This document shows, in pieces, positions 1-12,900 of a DNA stretch of 64,000 nucleotides (its first letter is position 1; each line of letters opens with the position of its first letter). The stretch lies in the NCBI GenBank assembly GCA_040954595.2, contig CM082593.2:1240001-1304000 (forward strand), in the 5' to 3' direction. The position numbers were made by a program, and so were the translations under genes. The notes beneath the pieces are model-generated. The model had not been told where the DNA came from, did no database searches, and was given only the letters and a program-made list of their open reading frames with translations. Origin of the DNA: Balanoglossus misakiensis (Eukaryota; Hemichordata).

Positions 1-3000
1 CAGTGGAGACCATACTTGGCACTGATTTGACAGATCTGCTGCAATGCAGGATGGGATACACCAAAGACGTCTAAATGGTGCTGGTTGATGTCAATCAATT
101 CCTGCAGAAATCAACAACAAAATTCATCCACACACATGTAAACAAGCGGACTACATAGCCTGCCTTGTGCAATCAAATTTGTGACAGAACCATGAATTGA
201 AAATTGCCTCTTTAAGGAAGCCTTAAGGATGGACAATAACAAATAAATGGCAAGAGTTCCTTAATACCATGCACTCACCTTTATTGAGTTTTCATCTTGT
301 TCGCGGAAAAACCAAAATGAAAGCTATGCTACTGCCATTTAAGTAATGATTCTTGCATGGGAACTTAAGGAAAACTTTCCGGAAAAAAGCTGCGCTTCAT
401 CTATGCTCAAGAGCTGCTGGATTTATGATGCGTGTGTGCAGGTTACTGTTATACAGTGCTGGGGGAATAGGGTTGCGTGATGGGGAATGGGGTTGTGTGG
501 TGGGGAATGGGGTGAGGGGGTTGGGTTAATGGGGTTGTGTGGTGGGGGTGGGGTGGGGTCAACATCATCAAGAACAACCTTTTATATATGCCTAAGTTAT
601 TTAACCTGGATATCTTTCCACGGAAATACCACTTTGATTTTATGCATACCTTCTCTAACAATTGTGAGAAGGGGAGGCTGAGATGATAATGATTATAGGT
701 GCTTATGTGAACTACAAGATGTGGTGCTTAAGGATTAATTTTCCATAGGAATAGGATTACACAGTTTAACATTTGTCAGCCATATTGAGACTCAACAACA
801 GCATTGGCAAACATCTTGAGAAGTGTTCACCAAAATGTATTGTACAATAGAACTGTGTGTATGTGTGTGTGTAGTAAGCAGAATGATTTTGAAAGCTTAC
901 TTCAAGCTCTCCTAAGACAGCTCCAGCATCATCTTCAGACATATCAGCCAACAACTTCATACAGGTATTAGCGATAGCTTCGATAGAGTCCAATATTGGA
1001 GTAAATATATCAGGGTACTGAAATGAACAAGAGATCTAGTCAAACAAAGGCACTGCAGAAATATCAGTATAACACTCCAGAAAACCAGAAACCAGAAAAT
1101 ATTCTTTTCAAGAAAAACGTCTTGTGTCTCATCATCAACCTGTTGTTTGTACCTTTTCAAGTTTGCTTCTAACTTTAGCCACCAATGTTTTTGTACTTCT
1201 GGGTACTTTTGTGTTGACTAGGAGTATCCTAAGAAGTGGAACTCTGCAAAACAACAACAACAACAAAATATGTCAATTTTGTTGATTACCAATAATTGCA
1301 TGGTCTTTACAGGAATTTACAGGAGTGCACATGACCAATGAAACAGTATAAATGGACAGAAACTGCAGGAAATATTAAGGCTTTGTAGGAATATATATTA
1401 CGAACTGAACTGCTTACCGTTCTAATGGTACTATTTTGGGGCTCACTTTTCCATCTTTGTCTGTGATTCTTCTAAAATTTATGGCACCTCCTGGACGAGA
1501 AAAGAGCAAATACATATTTAGGCATTCCCTTCAACTTTGAACTTGACCACCTTGATACTATTAAAGGACTCAGACCCTGAACAACCCACTCAGCTTTGAA
1601 CTTACCAAATGTACTGATTGAGTTATCAATTCCCGAGGGTGTTCCATGGATGATTCTTTCCGCTTCATATGCCCAATTGTTGATAATTTCCAACTCTTCT
1701 TGACACCATTTGCTGAAATGGGTCTGTTTTTCATCTCCTTCCGGTTTCACTGAAAAGTTGATATCATATCAGTATGCATGTATGCTTGACTACAACAGAC
1801 ACAATATCATAAAATGGCTGTCTTCTAAACACATGTAATGGAATATTTGAGAAACAGTTCCAGGTAATGTAAAAATCTGGAGAATCTTACCAACATCACA
1901 GTATGTAAGTAAAGATGATGCCAGACAAACAGAGAAAGCAGCTGAGGAGCCAAGACCAGCACCAGTCGGTAAATTGGATTTGACTCGTAAACAGAGAGAA
2001 GAAACCTTGGATTTGCTACAAAAAAGATGGTACATTAAATTAAAATTAATGAGATCAATAATGACACAATCTCAAATTTGCTGTTGTTCTGATCGATGGC
2101 CAAGACTTTTGAGATCCAGTATTTATCATCAAAACTTTTAATGACATATCTCACCTTTTGTGTGACAGTATTCCCAGGTAAATGTAGATGAACGAAATTA
2201 CAGCTAAATACTTGACATCGGACTCTTCATCTTTCTTCAAACCTGTGAGCTCTTTTAGACTCATGAATTGCTCAGGCGTTGGTGGTACTGGATGTTTTAT
2301 ATCAACTGCCATAAAAACAAAAGAATTGAGAAAATTCAGTGGATTCTTGTAATAAAACCATGGTGTATGTATTGCCATGCACACTTGTAGGTGATAATAT
2401 CATTTAATTTAACCCATTAGATAGAGCTGGGAAGAAATTATGCTTCAGAATGACATCAGAGGTCACCCATGAACACATCAATTTGTGTCTTTTTATATAC
2501 AAACACGTTTGGGAATAATATGTACCTTTTGCAAAACTGTCAAAGATGGGGGTCAGTTCTTCTAAACTCCATCTTCGGCTGAGCTGTAGGTCAGGAAGTT
2601 CTAATTTGACTTCATCGTTGTCTGTTTTCAGTAACTCTAAATATGTCCTCAGATTCAAACTAACAGCCAGGGCAACCTAAAATTGGAAAATATTAATTAC
2701 AACCTGTAACATCAAATTTCATTGAAGATCTCTGTGTGTCAAATTGGTATAAACAAAATAAAACGGATACTGATTAAAGTGAAATTATATTTCCTATGGT
2801 AAGCACTGCTTGAAATAAACTAATACATTCATGAAATTAAAAAAAACTATCGTTTGCTTGTGTGTGAGTGCAACAGCCATAATGTCAGAACTTGCCCATT
2901 GATTGCATTTTGTCCAAATGTTTTTTTTAGTTTCAAATGTCAGTGTCTGTATACAATTAGAAAGACAGTGGCCATTGTCAGGCACTTCCTACTTCATTAT

Positions 3001-3689
3001 TTGTTGTCTATACCACAATGGTCACCATGGTAACACACAATTGAATTATCTGCCATTTGGCTAATTGTTCGTGTTTGAAAACATATAGCCAAAGTTGCTT
3101 TATTATATGTGTGATATGAATAGACTGTATTCAAATTTATTCATTTGTGTTTGGTTTAGTGTACAGTCTCTTGCTGTATGTCACGACTTGCATGGTATTT
3201 CACTGGACGCAGGCATTAATGCTGAACATCATGTGATATAGTGATTTACTTTGTCTGTTTTAATCCAACCCACAATCTAATCATGACCCATATTCCACCA
3301 ACCCTTCAATCAACGAGTGATTGCGACGAGCCACTGATTCAGCTTCGCGTCGGATCACTGGTTGATATCAGGGCAGCGGATCTCCATGACAACTGCCACC
3401 CAAAGAATGTACATAAGTGAGGGCAGGACAAAGTAAGAGACACTGTATGCCCTGATGAGGTCCAGCAAAAGCATTGTACAGCCCCTCCCCCATATTAAAC
3501 AACAATTTCTCAGAAGGTTACGCTGCCCTGGCCTTGCCTGACCCATTGGGGTCACCGGGTGATACAGTTAATGATCATGACCTGATCCCGTAGTACCGCC
3601 TAACTCACCCTTCCGTAGACAACAGCATGTTCCCCATGCAAAATCACTTTTCCCGGCGCCGAAACCACGATTTTTGTACCAAGTTCCAT
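1..3689 (-). CDS. MVK: Mevalonate kinase, 3' partial (9 exons visible)
   Basis: Phosphorylates mevalonate to 5-phosphomevalonate with ATP in the isoprenoid/sterol pathway (GHMP kinase family). Exons in transcript order: 3689-3609, 2676-2526, 2305-2155, 2015-1891, 1749-1606, 1490-1418, 1243-1153, 1017-901 and 101-1 (cut by the window edge). All junctions are GT-AG and the phase is consistent, giving 344 residues. Visible family marks are the N-terminal [16 protein letters not shown] with Lys14, the ATP-binding glycine loop [11 protein letters not shown] (about residues 144-154), and [13 protein letters not shown] with Glu200 and Asp211, which match the human Mg-binding Glu193 and catalytic Asp204. 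The last GHMP motif (KLTGAGGGG type) and about 50 C-terminal residues lie outside the window. The start is the first ATG of the open frame; the frame upstream of it holds no ATG. Identification is very secure. Confidence 0.97.
465..560 (+). repeat. G-rich degenerate minisatellite in MVK intron 8, G-quadruplex-prone
   Basis: Irregular tandem copies of a roughly 20-bp unit of the type GGTTGTGTGGTGGGGAATGG. Runs of three to five G separated by 2-3 bases at 502-525 satisfy the usual four-tract G-quadruplex pattern. A further cluster GGGGGTGGGGTGGGG lies at about 544-558. The G-rich strand is the template strand of MVK. The proline/histidine-rich reading frames here are artefacts of the repeat. 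Confidence 0.75.
854..872. repeat. Short (TG)n microsatellite in MVK intron 8
   Basis: Alternating TG with one interruption (TGTGTGTATGTGTGTGTGT), about 30 bp downstream of the exon 8 donor on the minus strand. Confidence 0.8.
1247..1267. repeat. (AAC)n/(GTT)n run forming the acceptor tract of MVK exon 7
   Basis: On the minus strand this reads as a TTG repeat directly before TTTTGCAG, the 3' splice site of exon 7. A microsatellite therefore takes the place of the polypyrimidine tract, so its length could affect splicing of this exon. That effect is an inference. Confidence 0.7.
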
Positions 3690-3754
3690 TACTGCGCTAT
3701 TGACACAACAATCAGGCGATGACCCAACCTGCAATCGCACGCTATCGACTCCAG

Positions 3755-3797
3755 CACGTGTCCTCGTAGAGTTGGTGGTCAAAAGTGGGCGGGGCCG
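3755..3797 (-). promoter_or_regulatory. Putative MVK proximal promoter elements: E-box and GC box
   Basis: A perfect E-box CACGTG lies at 3755-3760, about 65 bp upstream of the MVK start codon. A GC box (GGGCGG on the plus strand, 3787-3792) lies inside a short GC-rich patch at 3785-3797. No TATA box is evident, as is usual for a housekeeping gene. A second CACGTG is at 4111-4116. Binding by Sp1-like or bHLH factors is inferred from consensus only. Confidence 0.4.
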
Positions 3798-6700
3798 CGA
3801 TCCGTAAGCGATTTACGTTCCCACACCCAAATACGCTCGCCTGTAGAAATAGCCAAGTAGCGGTCTATCTAGATACACATTACCAACAATGACAAATATG
3901 GATTAATACATGAATTAGACAGAAATGACCAAAAACATGTACAGTGCAACGCGACGTCGAACCTCTTATATGATCGTATGACACGCACACAGGTCACAGT
4001 GAGGTCACAAAGTAAAGCTAGCTTCAGATTAAGATTGAGGTTAATTTGAAGCGTGCGTTGAACAACCTCGTTCCCCAGCCACTGTATTACACCGGTAAAC
4101 AACTACAAGCCACGTGCAACCAAAAAATAAATCAATAGTCACTGTTATACTCATAGTAATAATTATCATAGTCAAACGCATTTTTCCAGAGAATTTTGCC
4201 TGTTTATTTTGACCTCACAAAACATTTAGGCATACTTTTACTTATGCGTACTTTCTTACACTGACACCAGAATTGAAGTTTGGATAAACCGGAGAGGGAG
4301 ACGGGTGCTAACAGCATGCAGCTGTTGGTTTGATAAAACGTTCCCACTTTTGTGAACGCGAACAAAAACAAACCGAGCAAAGAAGAGCACCCGCAGGCGC
4401 CTGAAACATAAAAGGTATTGACGACATCTGCCACCAGGTGTGGTGGGGATGTCCCTTCAACATAATCAAAATACTGTAATATTTATTAGATGCATCTTAG
4501 CATCTTTGAAATGTAATATACCGGTATGTATTATTAAACTGCGGTGTAGCATGTCAATCCTTTCATAGTTGAGTAATTTTAAGAATAATACTTGTTCTCA
4601 GAACCATTTAGACCTTTAAAACAGGCGCTGATTGCATGAATACCTCAGTTTACTGGAAAACACCGCAAACTAATTTGCAATCTAATATCCTCACTAGCCG
4701 ATAACACTCACGACTGACAAACCTTTGACGCACACTGCTTACCAATTGGTTGGAATACAAAATGAGCAATTTAAGTAATTTAATTATGGAACATTTAAGC
4801 ATACATCGATAGATATCAAAGAAGATGAATGAGAATGACCCAAAGCCATGTTGTCGTGTCTGTGGCTACAAGTTGGATTCGAGCCAAATGATGCAGGGGT
4901 GAATGTCAGTTCGAGGTGAGTTTTGACGCATACCCTGGTAAGTGTTGGAGTGATTATTGGGGATTGCTTTGGAAAGTTAAAGAAGTGGCGCCCTCATTGT
5001 GACGACGATGGTAAATAAGTTGCCGCCAGTGGCGCTATAACCCTAATCAGTCACGATCCTATTGAATCAACTACAAAACAACCGATACCGGAAGTTCGGT
5101 ATTAAATGAAATCAATAAAGTTCAACCATTCACCCGAACGGACAAGAATCTCAATTTTGATACCTCGTAATGCAACTCGATACAACAAGGGAAATTACCA
5201 TACGTGAGAACAACTATCCTTGCGTGAGATTTACGCACGTTTTCCTCGACAAAACTACGTCATTCGTGTCCACACCAGAGATCCTTGTCCCATGATTTGA
5301 TTAATCGAGATTAAATGGACTGATTCTCACCATGTCGTATTAAGCCTCACTCTGTTGTCAATGGTGATCATTGAAATACAAAAACAGATTCGCAAGAGTC
5401 TCGTTAACGGAAACTATTGACTGCAGCAGAATATGTTCCTTTAATCCCAGAGGAAACATTTCATTACAAGTTCGTGATTATCGTTAGCGGCCGTGTTAAA
5501 ATACCATTGGTGCCATCTCATTATCAAGTTTAGGCCACATGCCTTTTCTTATTTCCCCCAGTTGACTCGAGCCCAACAGATTTGGTGGCAGTGTGCTGAT
5601 CATGATATGATGAATATTCCGTCACATATATATTTAGTAGTAAACAAATCAAACTTGGAGGATAACTACTGATTTTTAGGACGTGTCATGTCGTTTTCTA
5701 ACCAGTTAATAACCGTATTAACGTGAAAACATAATTATACAAGGGGGATTCATGCCAATTTGTATTATGCAGAAAAGTACAGCATGACGTTGTGAAATGT
5801 TTTTACAGTTTATGCACTATGTGAGAATGATACCACCTTTTAGATATTGAAGTATACAGTTCGTAGTTGAAAATTGTAAAATACCAACAAGGATTTGAAA
5901 ACACAATTTAACCTCGAGCCTATGTAATTAGAGTACTGTACTCTCGGGGTCATGCGCGTAATCCTAACTAATTGGGACATTAGGAAAGTACAGTGCAGAA
6001 GATTTAGGGGTGGAAAATCTTACCGTGAGAAATGATGACCGCGGAGAAAGTAGATTATATTCAAACAAGACACACTTGATTTAATTTGATAAAACCAGAG
6101 CTCAAGACGGATTGCTGTTTACGTTTATGATGGTCGTTCCATGAAATAGCAAAGTCTTCATCAAGGACTCGCATCAGACTCTCTCTCTTTCAATTCATCA
6201 CGGTGCGTGATGTCAGGGCCTCGCTGGCCTACATGTATCTGCTAATAGAGGAATCAATTATTAAACCTGGTAACACGTGTGAATTTACCGAAAGGCACTA
6301 CTCGCTAACAAAATGGCAAGACTGAGGAACAACATTCACAAGTGCTTAGACATCCACTTTGCATGTACGAAGTACCTCAGAAACTCGGGGTACTTAATCA
6401 CGACATTCACCTGGGTCGAATCATTTTACATGTTGTTTCCTTGTACTATTTCTTGTTTCTCCTTCAACCCTTATCTTGCGGATCGCCGTGCAAAACGATG
6501 GCAATGAAATGTTTTCCCCCAAAAGTTATTGTTTCGTTCAATTGACGTCATCATGAAACTCATGTTTCCGATTCGTGGCGTTTACTTTCGAAGCCTCGCC
6601 TCTTAGCGAAAGTATGAAAAACTGTGTGAAAAAATACAAACCCTTTTTCTGATATCTAAGCTAGCATGTCTGTAACGACATAAGCAGTTCTAATGACAGA

Positions 6701-8418
6701 CTATACAATAAATCATATCAAATAGCCTGAGGGTTAGAGCCCAGTTGTTTACGACGATGGCAAGCTAATTAGTATGGACACCTCTGTCTTTTTTACGTGA
6801 ACCATGCTTATATGATTGAAGATGGGCAACACAGAAACGTTTAATTTTTTAAGTATACAAAATTACTCACAAGATGATCGAACGCTTGAGGAAACACAAT
6901 GATTAATGCATGTCACTTCAAGATGATAGCACCTTCTTCACCCAACTGTGACTTTCATCTAGAAATTGCCAACCAGGAGTTCCGATACAGAATTGTATTG
7001 TGCAGAACATAATCCACTTGCACACAATCAATTATGTCTTAAGTGGTCAGTGACCTGTAATGTACACTAAAAAGAAAGTACAAGACATGGCTCTACAATA
7101 AAATGCCTTTCTAGGTAAAACAATGAACTAGGTGAGGGTGTACATTTTATGCATCTACAATAGGAGTTTAACTCACAACAGAAAAGAACTGCCCACATGT
7201 CAATGAAACATAACTATGAAGCATGCAGAGGATGGCCACTCGCTTGAAGACTGGACACGCTCAAAAGCTGGCAGGTTGATTATGATGCAAAATAGACACA
7301 TATAAAGTAGTTGGCATGTATATGCCATACTCCTCACCATAAGTGATAAACAACACGTGTATTTGTCTACATCACGCAAATACATACACCTGGCAAGTAC
7401 ACCTGTCATCATTTCCAGTATTCTGTATTTAAATACTCAGTGCTTCAATGCAATGCATAAAACATACCTTGCTATATGATAGCAAAAAAGTAAGGTAATT
7501 TGAAAACAACATATATAATTATCTGCATTCGTGATATCTCCCACACAACGCCAGCTGTAATCTTAAGACTTGTTATTTCAAAATATTACATCGCCTCAGG
7601 ACTGAGTAAACGTGCGTTGTTGGTCATATTTAGATTGTCCAAGGACTGAGTCAGTGCATGTGCGTTGTTGATAAAAAACAATATGATATTTGATATTTTA
7701 CTTGGTAAATTTCTATCTATCTAGACGTTGACACATCATGTTGTTTCCAAGCTTGTCACGCTATATCTATATTTTGTCTGCAAAATGTTTTTGAAAGGAT
7801 TTACACAACAATTTCCCAATCTAATCTTTGATTGTTGGAGTTAAAGAGAATGAGGTTGCCTTAAGCCAATACTCGTCATTACAATGCAATCCAAGATGTC
7901 ATAGTCATACTGGTGTTTTTAAGAGGTGACCGAGTGATTTCAGAGATCTTTTAAAGTTGAAAAGATCTTAAAATATCATGATTCCATCTGGTTTGGCAAT
8001 CAACTAATGCAACCGATATAGTTTATCAACTCATCCAATGGAACAAACTGAAATACTCTCATTCGGGATCCACACAATACATAGTTTTAAGCGCTATTCA
8101 TGCTATTATTACAGATGGCAATATCACATGCAATAAAATATTTATGAATTTCTTTCACAAATGAGCCATAAAATGTATTTGAATATAAACGCCGAAGGGG
8201 GAGCACGATTTTTGTGTCTTCATTTTATCTATATGGAGTGAACGTGTGGATTTCAGATTCTGTTTACAAGTAGTAGGATTCTGAAAATGTTAACAGCTTT
8301 GTGCCGATACGCCATAACTCAACTAAAATGTATACTTATGCTTTTACATTGCAAGTCGCAAAGCTATCATGTTCAAGGTTACATTAATTAATAGAATTTG
8401 ATGTTAGTCAAGTGTTTC

Positions 8419-8525
8419 AAAGAGGTCACTTTCATGCCCCTATGAGTCTTAGTCAACCTGATGGATTCGTACCAACCGAAGTACGAGGATGTCAGGTCAT
8501 GTAGGGGTCATGAAAGTGGTCTTTT
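8419..8525. repeat. Imperfect inverted repeat (long hairpin)
   Basis: The left arm 8419-8472 begins with GAGGTCACTTTCATG and CCCCTATGA, and the right arm 8481-8525 ends with GGGGTCATGAAAGTGGTC. The arms are complementary with small gaps and end in GTAC on both sides of an 8-base loop (CAACCGAA). It could be a small foldback element or a stem-loop transcript; nothing here separates the two. Confidence 0.65.
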
Positions 8526-9970
8526 ATGTATGCTTTTTGCAAAGGTCTATGTACCTAATATAGAAGAACGATTTGGTGGTGGGTCAACTTCGAAGGAAAC
8601 TGTTTGCTCAAGCAATATGAAGCAGTAATTATTGCTTAGTTGACAAATATTTCATGCAATAAATGCCACATCAAAATATGGCACCACCTTGACTAGACAT
8701 ATAGGTTCAGTGTAATAAACAAACATTGCTTATCATACAGTCACTGGCTCTTAATTTCCGCATATTGTCTGTGTCATCCTATTTATCATTCGTTCATGCT
8801 CTGTCCTATACATGACCTCTCCATTGTAATGACATCACAGATTGCACACAGCGTCAAAAAAACTCCGATAGAATATAACAGTATATTTTTTTTCAAATAC
8901 AACCTCATTAAAGATTAATAGGTGAATGCACACAAATACAAGCCATACATCACCTTACAACAAAAAGCCAGTTCATGTGGCGCAGTAATTGTAAAGCAAA
9001 CAGTAATGATCAAATGCCAATTTACATATTTGAAGATTTCTGACCTTGCTTATCGTTTCATGCGCGTGTTAGTGTTTAGCAGACATTGACCCCAGAAGAT
9101 AATTTGTGATAAAATTAAAGTGTAAATATCAGCTTTTTATATTTTTATCACGCATATTTCTTTCACTTCGGCATTAAATTTTCTACACCATAAGATTCTG
9201 TGTGCGTGTTTATATATGGTTCATAATATTTGGTCTGACGTTTTGTGGTGATATTCCAATAATCAAGTAAATATAATTAGTGATACAAACTAGCATAGTT
9301 ATCTCAATCCGTGGTATCATGATGTAACCCCTCAAATGTGTCTAGTGGAATAAACATACTAAGGTTACATACATAGGTAAACATCAGGCAATTGAAGTGA
9401 CTCGCTGTACACAATATAATATAAAATCGTAAAGCAAGTGTAGAAAAGTCTCCTTCAAGGCAAACCAGTTCATAATCTTCTGTCTTGTCCAATTAGTATG
9501 TTGGGCATTTTGCCTCAAGGCCTATGGTATGTCTAGCAAGGTAGCTTAATTAGCAGCCCAGCTTATCAATGCATGACTGATGCATGATAACTGGTTTGTA
9601 ATGCATTAAAAGATATATTAAAAGCATTTAAATATAAGCTAAAAGCATTTTGTCAAAAAGGCTTCCAGGAAACAATCACCGCCCCAACACAGTTGTTGAT
9701 GAAATAGCCACAGCGGGTTTCCGAGAAAGCAAACCCTACATGCACACATTATAGAAAAGATGTTTGTTGTCAAATTGGGAATCTTAGTCCATTGACAAAC
9801 AATAACCACTGATGATTGCCGTGCTTTATCATGTTGATTCAGGATTACATCTCTCCAGATAGAGTTTGATGTTCTCAAAATAATCAGATTTGGCCCTGAA
9901 TAACCAATATTTTGCAGATTGAAATCAAAGTCGAAATATGAACTCTATAGCGATGTACGTGTGAGTCTTT

Positions 9971-12900
9971 CTAAATGCTGCCACCTGGCTTGCTGGGTAC
10001 AGTGTTTACTGAAACCTCCGGTTCGACAGTTGCGTTTCCACGGCAACACAGTCCATTCACGAGTTCTTTAAGCGCCCTCTTGAAATCCTTGTTAGTACCG
10101 GCATATATGAAAACGTTGCAACAGGAGTTAGTATGTAACATCAGCCGTACCGATCCCCTGAAAATCAAGATGCCAAAATACAATACATGTATCATAATTT
10201 ATTAGTAGAGTTAAACCTAACAGATATTAAGAAAGCAATGTAACCTTTTCAGCAAAATTAGACTGTCAGTAGATGCGTTTATCAAGCGGGCATTAAAATG
10301 AGGAAATACGCATACGCTTGCCACCAATCAATTACAATATGTACACATGTGATTTATTGATTCAGGATGAAGCATGTAAACATACATGTACCGGTACTAG
10401 CGAAATTGAACGTTAGCAATGACTTTTACAGCTGTTTATGATACCTATATCTGCCTAGCTACCAACAGCCTGAGACTCCTATGCCCACCTACCTATATGT
10501 ACGACTGACTGTTTTATAATTTCTCCAATCTTTGAAATATAACAAACAATGGACAAGATGTTATGCATTCTACATTCTGTATGACATAACTAAAAGTACA
10601 TTATTCATCGACCATATCACCGCTGCATTTATTTACAAGCACAATCCATTTTAAATAGATCGTTCAAGGCCCACCTGACGTATTTATCGATGTGACATGT
10701 CTGGCATGACATCTGAACGAAAAGGTAGGTTAGAAGCGGTATCCAGGCCAGTATGAAGTAGCCTAAAACCAGTGCCACTGTTTTTGTCATTTTCATTTCT
10801 TTCTTCAAATTATGTGGGTCCACTGAAGATTCCTGTCGTGAATGGTCACTTGGTACGATCTGGTTCTAACACATGTAAACATAAAATATGGTAATTATTC
10901 CAAATATTGCGTGCCGGGTGTGATGTCAGTGCGCCACAAGACAATAAGAACATCAATTCCTACATGACATGTAAACATTCTGGACTTGTATGGACTAAAA
11001 CATTTCAAAGAAATAAATAAAAGCTGAATTCTGCTGGTAAGTGTTTCGGTCTAGATCCTGTTGATTAAAAGTTTATCTCTTTGCAGTACTATTAACATTG
11101 ACATTACCTGTTTTGCAGCATTTGTCCGAAGCCGATGACGAACCATCAAGACAATACGAGTGTACAGGATGATCATCAGAAACCATGGAATCAGAGTGTA
11201 ACTAAAAAGTATAATCACCAAATGTCCAACCTGCTGGAATTTTTCATAAATACAAAGTCCGGCATATTGAGCTGAAATAGAAATTAAAGTGACAATTATG
11301 TTTCCATGATATTGGTGTTTGTGTTCATTCCATAAATAATGTAACTGTGGTATACTTATTTAGATTTGCAAATTTGATCTGGTTATTATACATTAGATAT
11401 GTCAGTCTTTGTAAAGAGCACGTTCTATCTCCTTGTGTCCAGGCGTGCGTAAGGTGATTGACTGCCATTGTGCAGATATCACTCTTGAGTTTTTAAACCT
11501 TCAGTGTAAGTCTCACTAACTTTGTATCTCCCTTGAAAGCCATTGTTCAGATTTCCTGAAATATCACACTTTAATTTTAAAACCCATTTTGAACCTTAAC
11601 CATCAAAATACACGCCTTTCAAGCATCCATTGTGTATATAAAAAGGGGCTATCTTCCAGAAATTTTGCTTTTATTGCCTGTAATTGTCAACAAGCCAGAA
11701 TTAACTCACTTGTGTTGCCAGTGAGCATGATGAACTCATTTTCGACAGCTGTGCAATTATCAAGACTGATAAACACAAATTGCCAGTGTTTCTTTGATGA
11801 AAAAGAAACGTGACCAGAAACAAATTGTGCTACTTAAAATTTTCCTGGGGTGTTATTTTGTAAAGTGATCATGACGCCTGCACAGTCACTTGACCGAGGC
11901 TTTGTTGTTTAACAACATCTTTAACATGTCTTCTGATGCAGAAGTGAAAGTTGTAAAGTAACTATGACATTCAACACTGAAGGAGACATGCAGAGACAGA
12001 TGGCTAACATGGCAACACAATGTCCCAGTTATTGTTGGGGTTACTCTTTCTAAAAAGTAATTCACCCACCTGGCTCTTCTTTGATGTTAACACTGAATGA
12101 AAAAACGAAGGACATGATCCATATGGAGGTTGTTATAATGATAGCTCGACGCTTCGTCACCCTGGCGGTAAATTTGAGCGGTTCTGATACTGCTATGTAG
12201 CGTATAATTGTTATGGCCACCAGATTGTACGATGAACACATAAATCCAGCGTTGAGCATGGCAAAGATAATTTGACAAAGGGCCCAGTTTGCTGAATAAA
12301 AATAAAAATAATAATTATAATTATAACATCATCACCATCTAGCAGAGATATTAACGATCTTGAGAAGTAAAACAAACATTTGCTGTCACCGATTTTTTTC
12401 TATTTCAACTCCATGTACTTTGACAATATCTATGAATACGAACCAGGTAGGTAATGCTAACCTATTGTATGAATCATTTAGCTTGAAAATGGGCCATTAT
12501 ATGATCCTCACAGCACAGTTATTCTTAGAACAGTTTAGAATGTCTCACTTATGAAATCTCAAAAGATTCAAAGAAATCAGTTTGTAGCATCATGTTTCAA
12601 TACAGTTTGCTTTTAGGGGAGAGTGTAGTCTCATTGTAGAGTAACACTTAGAAATACCAATACTTTTGCAACGACCGAATGAAGACTATCATCAAAAGAC
12701 GAAGGTACTTGGGTTCAGTCACATGAAGCATTTTTCATGATATGTGAATGAAATAGCTCTAAAGAAGCCTCAGAGATTATTTTTCAGCTTTCTATGAGAT
12801 GCGAAAATGAAAAAGATAACCTAAACTGAATCGAATAGAACATAACATGCAAAAGAAAGGTTTGAATACACATTAAAGGAGAAATATGAAGTGTTAAAAT

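Larger units (their letters stand above)
3690..9970. other. Gene-free spacer between MVK and the adenosine-like GPCR gene
   Basis: Beyond the MVK promoter patch I find no open frame longer than about 80 codons that looks like protein and no chain of exons with matching splice phases. It contains one TACCGGTA motif (4519-4526), one TACATGTA (about 6230), a pair of GGACTGAGT...GTGCGTTGTTG direct repeats near 7600-7670, and an imperfect hairpin at 8419-8525. The 3' UTR of the receptor gene should occupy its right end, but no clear poly(A) signal could be fixed. Confidence 0.6.

Noticed and set aside
449-681. Overlapping 60-70 codon frames, one Pro/His/Thr-rich and one Gly-rich
   Set aside because: They are translations of the G-rich minisatellite on the two strands inside an MVK intron; no splice or family support.
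3551-3564. ATCACCCGGTGAC on the minus strand as a sterol response element
   Set aside because: Only 7 of 10 bases fit the SRE-1 consensus and it lies in intron 1, not the promoter.
10629-10674. Continuation of exon 4 of the adenosine-like GPCR to a TAA
   Set aside because: Would delete TM7. The donor AG|GTGGGC at 10675 joins in frame to the TM7 exon.
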